Translations under genes and position numbers: made by a program
Part shown: positions 34,035 to 41,730 of the stretch, one piece after another
How the letters are laid out: the number at the start of each line of letters is the position of its first letter
Position numbering within the stretch: position 1 is the stretch's first letter
Notes under the pieces: generated by a model
Databases searched by the model: none
What the model was told of the DNA's origin: nothing
What the model saw: the letters and a program-made list of their open reading frames with translations, nothing else
Assembly (NCBI RefSeq): GCF_003837805.1
Contig: NZ_RQIT01000026.1
Location: forward strand, 41,762-105,761
Length of the DNA: 64,000 nt
Origin: Bradyrhizobium sp. RP6
GTDB lineage: Bacteria > Pseudomonadota > Alphaproteobacteria > Rhizobiales > Xanthobacteraceae
Direction: 5' to 3'

Positions 34035-35054
34035 TTAAAGCTCCAGCAGGCCGCCATCCCCATTTTCATCGGCAAAGGCCAGCAGCGTCCCCTTGGCGTT
34101 CCAGGCGAGCGCGGCCACGGCCGGCGTGCCGTTGCGGCGGACCAGGATCTCGGCGCCGTCTTCAAGACGCACCATCAGCACGGTGCCGTCGCTGTAACCG
34201 GCGGCGAGGATGTCGTTCTTGGGATGGCAAGCGACGACCGACACGCGCGCCTGCAGCGGGGCGAGCATCGCGGGCTCCTTGCCCATCGGGCCGTCCTTGC
34301 TGCCGAACGGCCATACGATGACGGTGTCGGCTCCCGAGGTCGCGAGCCCCTTGCCGCCGGCGCTCCAGGACATCGAGCGGACGCGGCCGGGATAGCCGGT
34401 CATGCGCATGTGCCTGTTGTCGGCAAGCCGCCAGCCATGCAGCGCCGGCTCGTGCATCGCGGTGACCAGGAATTTGTTGTCCGGGCTGAAGCTGACGCCG
34501 TGATGCGAACCGGCCCAGGCCAGGAATTCGGCTGATCCCGCCATGTTCGGAAACCACAGCGTCACGCCGTTGTAATGCGCGATCGCGAGCCGCAGGCCCT
34601 TCGGCGCGAAGGCAAGGCCGCCGACGGTCGAGGGCACCTCGAGCGACTTCTCCTCGGCCCTGCCGCTCTTGACGGTGGCCGTCTTGCCGGCCGACCAGGC
34701 GAAGGCACCGTCTGCGTGCAGCGCCACCGCATCGATCCAGCGCCGCTTCGGGTCGGTGGCGAGCAGCGTCACCTCGCCCTTGGCGTCGAGCGACACGACC
34801 TTGCCGTCGTCGCCGCCCATCACGAGGTGCTTGCCATCGGAAGCGGTCGAGAGAATGCCGCCACTGTGCACGGCAACCGTGGTGATCTCGCCTTTGCCAT
34901 CGACGAATGCGACGTTTTCCTCGCCGCCGACGAAGGCGGCGCGCGGGCCAAGGAAATGCACCGAGGTCACGGCCATACCGAGCGTAACAGGCTTGACGCG
35001 GTCGGTGACTGAGACGATCGAGGCGGAATCGGGAGGCGGCGTGAACTCTTTCAT
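34035..35054 (-). CDS. WD40-like beta-propeller protein, last gene of the zinc operon
   Basis: 339 residues, with repeated propeller blades ('GKHLVMGGDDGKVVSLDAKG', 'HGVSFSPDNKFLVTAMHEPALHGWRL', 'GRVRSMSWSAGGKGLATSGADTVIVWPFG', 'DILAAGYSDGTVLMVRLEDG'). No signal peptide, so it is cytoplasmic, unlike the periplasmic AztD zinc chaperone also found with zinc ABC systems. Its ATG overlaps the CobW stop by one base (TGATG), so the two are translationally coupled. A role as partner or scaffold for the CobW GTPase is an inference. Confidence 0.85.
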   Translation of the reverse strand: MKEFTPPPDSASIVSVTDRVKPVTLGMAVTSVHFLGPRAAFVGGEENVAFVDGKGEITTVAVHSGGILSTASDGKHLVMGGDDGKVVSLDAKGEVTLLATDPKRRWIDAVALHADGAFAWSAGKTATVKSGRAEEKSLEVPSTVGGLAFAPKGLRLAIAHYNGVTLWFPNMAGSAEFLAWAGSHHGVSFSPDNKFLVTAMHEPALHGWRLADNRHMRMTGYPGRVRSMSWSAGGKGLATSGADTVIVWPFGSKDGPMGKEPAMLAPLQARVSVVACHPKNDILAAGYSDGTVLMVRLEDGAEILVRRNGTPAVAALAWNAKGTLLAFADENGDGGLLEL

Positions 35055-36094
35055 CACGAGACGATGCAGCTCTCGAAACCCTTGCGGATCGCCTCTTCCG
35101 GCAATTCGCGGCCGATGAAGACGAGACGGCTCTCGCGCGGCTCGCCCTCCTTCCACTTCCGCTGGTGATTGCCCTCCAGCATCATGTGGACACCCTGGAA
35201 GACATAGCGGTCGTCGTCGTCATGGAAGGCGAGAATGCCCTTGGAGCGAAGGATCTTGCCGCCCTCGACCTGCACCAGGTTCTGGAGCCAGGGCATGAAC
35301 ACGTTCGGGTCGAGCGGCTTGTCGGTCTTGAGGGAGAGCGACTGCATCTCCTCATCATGATAGTGCTTCAGGCCGTGATCGTGGTGGTGATGGTCGTGGC
35401 CGTGATGGTGATGATCATGGTCGTGGTCATGATCGTCGGCCTCCAGGAAGTCCGGCTCGATGTCGAGGATGCGGTCGAGGTCGAACGCGCCGCGGTCGAG
35501 CACGTCGGCCAGCGCCACCGAGCAGCGCTCGGTGCGGTGGAGTTTCGCATAGGGGTTGATGCCGCGAATGCGCGCCTCGACCTCCGCGAGCTCGCCTTTG
35601 TTGACGAGGTCGGTCTTGTTCAGCACGATGACGTCGGCAAAGGCGATCTGGTTCTTGGCCTCGGGTGCGTCCTTCAGCCGGTCGGACAGCCACTTTGCGT
35701 CGGCGACCGTGACGACCGCGTCGAGCCGTGCGTTCTTCTGCACGTCCTCGTCGACGAAGAAGGTCTGAGCGACCGGCGCGGGATCGGCGAGGCCGGTGGT
35801 CTCGACGATGATGGCGTCGAACTTGCCCTTGCGCTTCATCAGTCCATCCATGATGCGGACGAGGTCGCCGCGCACGGTGCAGCAGATGCAGCCATTGTTC
35901 ATCTCGAACACTTCCTCATCGGCGCCGATGATGAGGTCGTTGTCGATGCCGATCTCGCCGAATTCGTTGACGATGACGGCGTACTTCTTGCCGTGGTTTT
36001 CCGACAGGATGCGGTTCAGGAGCGTGGTCTTGCCGGCACCGAGATAGCCGGTCAGGACAGTCACGGGAATCTTTTGGGAGGTCGCTTCAGACAT
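35054..36094 (-). CDS. CobW/COG0523-family GTPase, zinc metallochaperone type
   Basis: 346 residues. Walker A 'GYLGAGKTT' at 16-24, the metal-binding C-x-C-C at 69-72 ('GCICCTVRGDL'), NKTD at 159-162, a His/Asp-rich run at about 222-246, and a C-terminal CobW domain with 'FQGVHMMLEG'. COG0523 proteins under Zur control deliver zinc to client enzymes during starvation. It lies 54 bases after the zinc-binding protein gene in the same operon. GGAG is 6 bases before the ATG. Confidence 0.93.
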   Translation of the reverse strand: MSEATSQKIPVTVLTGYLGAGKTTLLNRILSENHGKKYAVIVNEFGEIGIDNDLIIGADEEVFEMNNGCICCTVRGDLVRIMDGLMKRKGKFDAIIVETTGLADPAPVAQTFFVDEDVQKNARLDAVVTVADAKWLSDRLKDAPEAKNQIAFADVIVLNKTDLVNKGELAEVEARIRGINPYAKLHRTERCSVALADVLDRGAFDLDRILDIEPDFLEADDHDHDHDHHHHGHDHHHHDHGLKHYHDEEMQSLSLKTDKPLDPNVFMPWLQNLVQVEGGKILRSKGILAFHDDDDRYVFQGVHMMLEGNHQRKWKEGEPRESRLVFIGRELPEEAIRKGFESCIVS

Positions 36095-36148
36095 AACAAC
36101 TCCGGACTTCGGGCTTGTCGCGCGACGCGAGGCGGGGTGGCCCCCGCC

Positions 36149-37018
36149 CTAGTGGTCAAGCGCGCTGGTCAGGGCCTTTATATTGTGCCTGACCATGTCA
36201 ATGTAAGTGGGTGCAGCCCCCTTTTCGCCGGTCAAACCATCCGAAATCAGAGTCCCGCCGACCTTGGCGCCGCTCTCGGCCGCGATCCGGCGGATCAGGC
36301 GATCGTCGCTGATATTTTCCAGGAACACGGCCGGGATCTTCTGGGCCTTGATCTGGCTGATGATGGCCGCAATGTCGCGCGCGCTGGGTTCGGTTTCCGT
36401 CGAAACGCCCAGGGGGGCGATGAACCGGATACCGTACTCGGCGGAAAAATAGCCGAAGGCATCGTGGGTGGAGATCACCTTACGCCGCTCCGGCGGAATT
36501 TTCGCCACGGCGTCGCGGATCTCGCGGTCGAGCGTTTCGAGCTTTTCCAGATAGGCTTTGGCCTGGGCGCGGAAGAAGTCCGCCTCACCCGGGACGGCGG
36601 CGGCCAACGCATTGGCGATGTCGGTCACGTAGATCCTGGCGTTCGGGAGAGACTGCCAGGCGTGGGGATCCGCGGCTGAGCCAAGTTTCAGAGGTACGAT
36701 TCCGGCGCTGGCAACGACGACCGTTGCCTTGCTGCCGGAAGATTGGACGAGACGCGGCAGCCAGCCCTCGAGGCCGAGTCCATTGACAATGACGAGCTTT
36801 GCATCCGCGACCCGCTTCGCGTCGGCGGGGGCCGGCGTGTAGACGTGGACGTCGCCGTCCGCGCCGACCAGCGTCGTCAGATCGATGCGGTCACCACCGA
36901 CATTGCGGACGAAATCGCCGAGAATCGAGAAGCTCGCGACGACGTTGAGCCGCTCCGCGGCATGCAGCGGCGCGGCGACCAGCAACAGCGCACAAAACAG
37001 GATGAGCCGCATCGTCAT
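36149..37018 (-). CDS. Zinc (or manganese) ABC transporter, periplasmic binding protein
   Basis: 289 residues with signal peptide to ~H-A-A. Cluster A-I (ZnuA/TroA/AztC) features: His in 'GADGDVHVYTPAPAD', His in 'AADPHAWQSLPNARIYV', His in 'VISTHDAFGYFSAEYG', and the C-terminal acidic ligand in 'GGTLISDGLTG'. The His-rich loop of classic ZnuA is missing, as in AztC. Zinc is the likely metal because of the Zur box. The ATG overlaps the permease stop (ATGA). Confidence 0.9.
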   Translation of the reverse strand: MTMRLILFCALLLVAAPLHAAERLNVVASFSILGDFVRNVGGDRIDLTTLVGADGDVHVYTPAPADAKRVADAKLVIVNGLGLEGWLPRLVQSSGSKATVVVASAGIVPLKLGSAADPHAWQSLPNARIYVTDIANALAAAVPGEADFFRAQAKAYLEKLETLDREIRDAVAKIPPERRKVISTHDAFGYFSAEYGIRFIAPLGVSTETEPSARDIAAIISQIKAQKIPAVFLENISDDRLIRRIAAESGAKVGGTLISDGLTGEKGAAPTYIDMVRHNIKALTSALDH

Positions 37019-37884
37019 GCTTCCAGATGCCGGCCGGGAAGCAGTTGCCGGACGATGCCGCCGACACGGCCGAACAGCACGGAGACGATGTAGAGCATCG
37101 TCGCCACGAGAATGATGGCGGGACCTGACGGCACACGGGTCTGGAACGACAGCACCAGCCCCGCATAGCCCGAGACCGCGGCGGCAACGACGGCGATGCA
37201 GATCATCTTGGTCAGATCTCGCGACCAGAACCGGGCAATGCCCGCGGGCAGGATCATGAGGCCGACCGCGAGCAGCGTACCGAGCGCCTGAAAGCCGTTG
37301 ACGAGGTTGATGACGACGAGCGCGAGGAAGGCGAGATGCGCGGGGCCGCCGGCGCGGCTCACGGTGCGCAAAAACAGGGGATCGACGCTCTCGATCACCA
37401 GCGGGCGATAGATCACCGCGAGCACCAGCAGCGTCACCGTGGCATTGAAGGCGACTACCAGCAGCGTCTGATCGTCCATTGCGAGGATGTTGCCGAACAG
37501 CACGTGCAGCAGATCGATATTCGTGCCCTTGATCGAGACGATGGTGACGCCGAGCGCAAGCGAGGCCAGGTAGAAAGTCGCAAGCGAGGCGTCCTCCTTC
37601 AGCCCGGTCGAGCGGGCGACCACGCCGGCGAGGATCGCGACGGCAAAGCCGGCGATCAGGCCGCCGGCCGTCATCGCGAACAGGCTAAGGCCCGAGAGCA
37701 GGAATCCGACGGCCGCGCCGGGCAGGATCGCGTGCGCCATGGCGTCGCCGACGAGGCTCATCCGCCGCAGCATCAGGAATACGCCGATCGGCGCACCCGC
37801 CAGCGCCAGCGCGATCACGGCGGCGAGCGCCCGCCGCATGAACTCGAATTCGGTGAACGGACCGATCAGCGCGTCATAGATCAT
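37015..37884 (-). CDS. Zinc ABC transporter, permease
   Basis: 289 residues, about eight membrane helices of the ABC-3 family ('RRMSLVGDAMAHAILPGAAVGFLLSG', 'VVINLVNGFQALGTLLAVGLMILPAGIARFW'). It forms the channel for metal delivered by the binding protein. It lies 6 bases after the ATPase gene and overlaps the binding-protein gene by 4 bases. Confidence 0.92.
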   Translation of the reverse strand: MIYDALIGPFTEFEFMRRALAAVIALALAGAPIGVFLMLRRMSLVGDAMAHAILPGAAVGFLLSGLSLFAMTAGGLIAGFAVAILAGVVARSTGLKEDASLATFYLASLALGVTIVSIKGTNIDLLHVLFGNILAMDDQTLLVVAFNATVTLLVLAVIYRPLVIESVDPLFLRTVSRAGGPAHLAFLALVVINLVNGFQALGTLLAVGLMILPAGIARFWSRDLTKMICIAVVAAAVSGYAGLVLSFQTRVPSGPAIILVATMLYIVSVLFGRVGGIVRQLLPGRHLEA

Positions 37885-37890
37885 CGAACA

Positions 37891-38646
37891 TCAAGCCGCC
37901 CGCGAGCTAATATCATCGGCCGCGCAGGCCGCGGCGCTGTCGTCGAAGGCCTCGCACATCCGCATCGCAACGATCAGGTTTTCCGGCGTCAGCACCTCCG
38001 CGGTCGGGCCCCACGCCACAGGGCCGCGCGCCAGCACCAGCGTTTCGGTGAAATGGTTGCGCACCATCTCCATGTCGTGCAGCGCGGCGAGCACGGTGCG
38101 GCCCTCGCCGTGCCAGCGCTTCACCAGCGCGAGCAGATCGGCCGTGGTCTTGCTGTCGACGGCGTTGAAGGGCTCGTCGAGCACGATCAGGCCCGCATCC
38201 TGGAGCAGCACGCGCGCGAACAGCACGCGCTGCATCTGGCCGCCCGAGAGCGTGCTGATCGGGCGGTTCTCGAAGCCATTGAGGCCGACGGACGCGATCG
38301 CGCCGAGGATTTTCTCGCGGGCGGCCTTGCCGATGCCACCGAACAGGCCAGTCGCGCGCCACAGCCCGGTGCCGACGAAGTCGAACACCGATATCGGGAA
38401 GCTGCGGTCGATCTCCGCGCTCTGCGGCAGATAGGCGATGTCGCGGGCATCGAGGCCGCCGAGATGGATGGTGCCATCGAGCGGTTTGAGGATGCCGACG
38501 ATGCCGCGCAGCAGGGTCGACTTGCCGGCGCCGTTCGGGCCGATCACGGCGACAAGTGCACCCGGGGCGACCTCGCCGCTGAGATGGTGCACCGCCGGAT
38601 GACGGTCATAGCCCAGCGTGACGTTGTGGAAATGCAGCGCCGCCAT
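37891..38646 (-). CDS. Zinc ABC transporter, ATPase
   Basis: 251 residues. Walker A 'GPNGAGKSTLL', signature 'LSGGQMQRVLFARVLL', Walker B 'LIVLDEPFNAVD' and the switch His in 'ALHDMEMV'. The start is the ATG of 'MAALHFHNVTLGYDRHPAVHH'; the longer frame would run through the preceding gene's stop region. It begins 2 bases after the His-rich small gene. The closest known relatives by pattern are AztA-type zinc ATPases. Confidence 0.92.
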   Translation of the reverse strand: MAALHFHNVTLGYDRHPAVHHLSGEVAPGALVAVIGPNGAGKSTLLRGIVGILKPLDGTIHLGGLDARDIAYLPQSAEIDRSFPISVFDFVGTGLWRATGLFGGIGKAAREKILGAIASVGLNGFENRPISTLSGGQMQRVLFARVLLQDAGLIVLDEPFNAVDSKTTADLLALVKRWHGEGRTVLAALHDMEMVRNHFTETLVLARGPVAWGPTAEVLTPENLIVAMRMCEAFDDSAAACAADDISSRAA

Positions 38647-38648
38647 CC

Positions 38649-38885
38649 TCACCTCATCGCCAGAAGAACGACGCCCCAGAGCACGGCACAAACGGCGGCG
38701 GCAGCCGCGAGACGGCCCGCCATGGTCATGCGCAGGATCGACCAGGGCGCCGTCTGGGCCGGATGCGGAGACGCCGCATCATGAACATGGGCATGGCTGT
38801 GGTCGCGCCCGTGCGCATGCCCGTGTCCCTGGGCGTTGCCATCGGCATGGTCATGATGATGGGCACGGGACGCGGCGGGAACCAT
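38649..38885 (-). CDS. Small His-rich single-span protein heading the Zur-controlled operon
   Basis: 78 residues. Residues 9-41 hold twelve His with Asp, Gly and Ala, in H-x-H pairs; a single membrane helix spans about 55-76, ending 'LLAMR'. The layout suggests an anchored zinc buffer or docking peptide. Its ATG lies 10 bases from the Zur box and its stop 2 bases before the ATPase start, so it is the first gene of the operon. It resembles no family I can name. Confidence 0.75.
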   Translation of the reverse strand: MVPAASRAHHHDHADGNAQGHGHAHGRDHSHAHVHDAASPHPAQTAPWSILRMTMAGRLAAAAAVCAVLWGVVLLAMR

Positions 38886-38894
38886 GCCAACAAC

Positions 38895-38907
38895 GTTATA
38901 TTATAAC
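38895..38907. promoter_or_regulatory. Zur box
   Basis: GTTATATTATAAC is a perfect inverted repeat (6+1+6) and matches the core of the proteobacterial Zur operator TGTTATANTATAACA. It lies between the upstream permease gene end and the start of the His-rich small gene, so zinc-loaded Zur would repress the operon. Confidence 0.85.
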
Positions 38908-38928
38908 ATTCCGCCTGTCCACGCCGGC

Positions 38929-39429
38929 TCACGGCTTGCCGATCAACATCGCGATGGCGGCGGCCACGAACGGGAACGGCACCGATACGGCGCAGCGGAA
39001 CCAGACGAAACGGGCCGGCATGAACGGGATTTCCCACAAAATCACGCGCTGGAACGCGAACAGGGCCCAGGCGACGACATAGGCGACCACCTGGGGCACC
39101 CCGCCGCCGGACTTCAGCGCCACGGTGCCGATGGAGAAGCCGATCACCGGGCCGCCCGGCGTGGCGGCGCCGGCGACCACGGCGGCCGCGACCCCGAACC
39201 AACCGCTGTCAGGGCCGAGCCAGCCGGTGATGACCTCCTGCGGGATGATGGCGGCGATGTAGCCGGAGCCAATCACGCCGAGCGCAATCCGCGGCACGAT
39301 GTTGATGAAGTCCATCGAGCCTTCGCGGAGCGAGGCCACGAACACGGGAGGGCCGCGGCGGAACGCGATCAGGCCGACGCCCAGCACCGAGCCCCATAGC
39401 AGGATGTCGATCAGAAGCGCTGCGCTCAA
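38929..39429 (-). CDS. Half-size permease, second of a pair (ArsP/DUF318-like)
   Basis: 166 residues with four or five membrane helices. 'VVAGAATPGGPVIGFSIGTVALKSGG' and 'QRVILWEIPFMPARFVWFRCAVS' mirror motifs in the upstream protein, so the two look like halves of one permease. The start is a TTG at 39429 overlapping the TGA of the first half (TTGA). Substrate unknown; its position next to the Zur operon hints at metals, but the Zur box lies downstream. Confidence 0.75.
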   Translation of the reverse strand: MSAALLIDILLWGSVLGVGLIAFRRGPPVFVASLREGSMDFINIVPRIALGVIGSGYIAAIIPQEVITGWLGPDSGWFGVAAAVVAGAATPGGPVIGFSIGTVALKSGGGVPQVVAYVVAWALFAFQRVILWEIPFMPARFVWFRCAVSVPFPFVAAAIAMLIGKP

Positions 39430-40097
39430 CTCTCGTCGTCCTTCGCGAGCGGCTTGGGATAGAGCCTGACGTAGACGAAGCGGCCGAGGGCACCTGCGAG
39501 CACCGGCAGCGGCAGCGAGATCATGATCCGCCACAGCGTGAAATCGGTGCCCATGATCGGGATCTCCCAGGCGACCGCCCGGCCGTAGCCGATCAGGGTC
39601 CAGCTCACCACCATGGCGATGGTGGCTCCGAAATCGGCGCCAACCGCGAGCAGCGCACTGGCCACGGGATAGGCGGTGAAGGGACCGCCCGGCAGGATCG
39701 CGCCAAAGGCGGTGCCGATCAGAAGGCCCATCAGGCCGGATCTCGGCCCCAGCGAGCGCGAGACATTTTCGTGCGGCAGGATCTCGGAGATGAAGGCGCC
39801 GAGCAGGCAACCGGCCAGCACGCGCGGCAGGATGCCGCCGAACAGCGACAGGTCGTGGGTGAGAATGTCGAGGACGCCGTCGGCGCCGTCGCGCCGCCAG
39901 ACCAGCGCCGCGCTCACCGCCACCAGGACTGCGATGATGATCGTCGACCAGCCGATCGGCTTGCGCACGCGCCCCGGCCGCGGCTCGGAGTCTGCGTCCT
40001 CGGCAGCCGGGTCTTTCGGGGAAGGTTCTGACAACGGGCTCGGTCGGGATCGAGGGGATGGCCCGTTCTGATTAGGAGCGCCGGCCGGGCGTTGCAA
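39426..40097 (-). CDS. Half-size permease, first of a pair (ArsP/DUF318-like)
   Basis: Up to 223 residues. About four membrane helices, with 'GLLIGTAFGAILPGGPFTAYPVASALLAVGADFG' and 'GYGRAVAWEIPIMGTDFTLWRIMIS', parallel to the second half. The first ~45 residues are Pro/Ser-rich and may not be translated: there is no ATG, only TTG at 40097 and 40034 and GTG at 39968 ('VRKPIGWSTIII'), which starts just before the first helix. Confidence 0.7.
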   Translation of the reverse strand: MQRPAGAPNQNGPSPRSRPSPLSEPSPKDPAAEDADSEPRPGRVRKPIGWSTIIIAVLVAVSAALVWRRDGADGVLDILTHDLSLFGGILPRVLAGCLLGAFISEILPHENVSRSLGPRSGLMGLLIGTAFGAILPGGPFTAYPVASALLAVGADFGATIAMVVSWTLIGYGRAVAWEIPIMGTDFTLWRIMISLPLPVLAGALGRFVYVRLYPKPLAKDDES

Positions 40098-40150
40098 ACG
40101 GAACGATCACAGGCCGATACGCGCACCGTGCAGGGCAATTCCGCACAGCA

Positions 40151-40182
40151 AAAAAGGCGGCCGCTGACGCGACCGCCTTTTT
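40151..40182. terminator. Bidirectional Rho-independent terminator
   Basis: AAAAAGGCGG and CCGCCTTTTT flank a 12-base loop. Read on the minus strand it ends the sodB transcript; the flanking A- and T-runs allow either direction. Confidence 0.8.
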
Positions 40183-40189
40183 GACTTCC

Positions 40190-40268
40190 GTCATTCCGGG
40201 CCGCGCGAAGCGCGAGCCCGGAATCTCGAGATTCCGGGTCTGGTGCTGGCGCACCATCCCGGAAGGAC
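40190..40268. repeat. Dispersed palindromic repeat, family B, copy 3
   Basis: GTCATTCCGGGCCGCG, then inner CCCGGAATCTCGAGATTCCGGG, then CATCCCGGAAGGAC. It lies between the terminator and the sodB stop. Confidence 0.8.
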
Positions 40269-40279
40269 GAGGTGAGAAC

Positions 40280-40876
40280 TCAGGCCTTCTCGAACAGGGA
40301 CTCCACGTATTCCCAGTTCACGAGGTTCTCGACGAACGCCTTGAGATAGTCGGGGCGGCGATTGCGATAGTCGATGTAGTAGGAGTGCTCCCAGACGTCG
40401 CAGCCGAGGATCGGGGTGGCGCCGTGCACCAGCGGATTCTCGCCGTTCGGGGTCTTGGAGATTTCGAGCTTGCCGTTCTTGACCTGGAGCCAGCACCAAC
40501 CGGAGCCGAACTGGCCGACACCGGCCGCCTGGAAGTCGGTCTTGAACTTCTCGAAGCCGCCGAGGTCCTCGTTGATCTTCTTCTCGAGCTTGCCGGGCAG
40601 CTTGGTGCCGCCGCCATTGGGCTTCATCCAGCTCCAGAAGTGGATGTGGTTGTAGTGCTGGCCGGCATTGTTGAACACCGCGGGGTTCTTGCCGAACGAG
40701 CCCTTGACGATCTCTTCAAGGGACTTGCCTTCCCATTCGGTCCCCTTGAGCGCGTTGTTGCCGTTGGTGACGTAGGCCTGATGATGCTTGTCGTGATGAT
40801 ATTCCAGCGTCTCCTTCGACATGTACTGGCCGAGGGCGTCATAGGCGTAAGGGAGTGGGGGCAGCGTAAAGGTCAT
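40280..40876 (-). CDS. sodB: Superoxide dismutase, Fe/Mn family
   Basis: 198 residues, the normal cytoplasmic SOD length. Metal ligands fit: His in 'YHHDKHHQAYV', His in 'QHYNHIHFWSWMKPNGGG', and the D-x-W-E-H of 'GCDVWEHSYYIDYRNRRPDYL'. 'QFGSGWCWLQV' is the family core. Sequence alone does not settle Fe versus Mn. It removes superoxide in the cytoplasm. Followed by a strong terminator. Confidence 0.95.
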   Translation of the reverse strand: MTFTLPPLPYAYDALGQYMSKETLEYHHDKHHQAYVTNGNNALKGTEWEGKSLEEIVKGSFGKNPAVFNNAGQHYNHIHFWSWMKPNGGGTKLPGKLEKKINEDLGGFEKFKTDFQAAGVGQFGSGWCWLQVKNGKLEISKTPNGENPLVHGATPILGCDVWEHSYYIDYRNRRPDYLKAFVENLVNWEYVESLFEKA

Positions 40877-41121
40877 GGGTTCTTGTCCGCAACTGGTGGG
40901 GAACGAGTTCTAACGGTCACCCCTTATAGAAGGTTCCGCCGCCATTAAATACCTCAGAATTTCGAAAACGCGTGACCGGGGCGCTTAGCACAATTGCATA
41001 AAATCGTCGCAGCACGCGGACATCTGCGCGGTCGTGGTGGCTCGATACAAAATATCATTGCCTTTGAGGCGCTTATGGCAGAACCAATGCCCTGCGCACC
41101 GACGTTGCGAAGGACAGAGCC

Positions 41122-41649
41122 ATGAGCATCGAGATCGACATATTGAACGGCGACGCCTCGTGGCCGATGGCCGAGCCGCTACTTCAGGCGGTCTGGGCAC
41201 CGCAGTTGGTCGCAGGCAAGCCCTGGGCTCATGTCAAATGGGCCAATGCCGATCTCCGCGTGCTGGTCGAGACGCCCGAGGATGGTCTCGTGTGCCATGT
41301 CGGCATCTACTTCCGCACCATCACCTGGAACGGACAGAAGGTTCACGTCGGCGGCATCGGCGGCGTCTGCACGCGTGAGGACCGGCGCGGCCGCGGCTAT
41401 GCGACCATCGCGATCGACGCCGCGGTGCATACCATGCGCGCCAACGAGGCGGTCCGCTTCGGGCTGCTGTTCTGCGAGCCGCATAATTTCGCGTTCTACG
41501 AGGCCCGCAAATGGCAGCCGTTCAAAGGCGAGGTCTATTGCGAGCAGCCGGAGGGGCGGATCCGCTTCGACTACATGGCGCCGTATGTCCTCGACATCGT
41601 GCGCGCTCCGACGCTCGGAACCATCGACCTATGCGGCCTGCCGTGGTGA
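41122..41649 (+). CDS. GNAT-family N-acetyltransferase
   Basis: 175 residues. 'VHVGGIGGVCTREDRRGRGYATIAIDAAVHTMRANEAVRFGLLFCEPHNFAFYEARKWQPF' is the acetyl-CoA loop (R-R-G-R-G-Y-A) and the C-terminal strand-helix. The early part resembles aminoglycoside-2'-type acetyltransferases and NodA-like proteins only loosely; the substrate is unknown. AGGACAG precedes the ATG. Confidence 0.85.
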   Translation: MSIEIDILNGDASWPMAEPLLQAVWAPQLVAGKPWAHVKWANADLRVLVETPEDGLVCHVGIYFRTITWNGQKVHVGGIGGVCTREDRRGRGYATIAIDAAVHTMRANEAVRFGLLFCEPHNFAFYEARKWQPFKGEVYCEQPEGRIRFDYMAPYVLDIVRAPTLGTIDLCGLPW

Positions 41650-41730
41650 GCCCTGCGTGAGCGAGGGCTGCACCGGCTGCCGCACGTCTTATAATATGTC
41701 GATCATCATTTAATATTCCACCCGGTGAAC

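Noticed and set aside
41687..41702. Zur-like sequence CTTATAATATGTC before the MATE gene
   Set aside because: Only the left half and centre match the Zur palindrome; the right arm is broken, and the context is not zinc-related.
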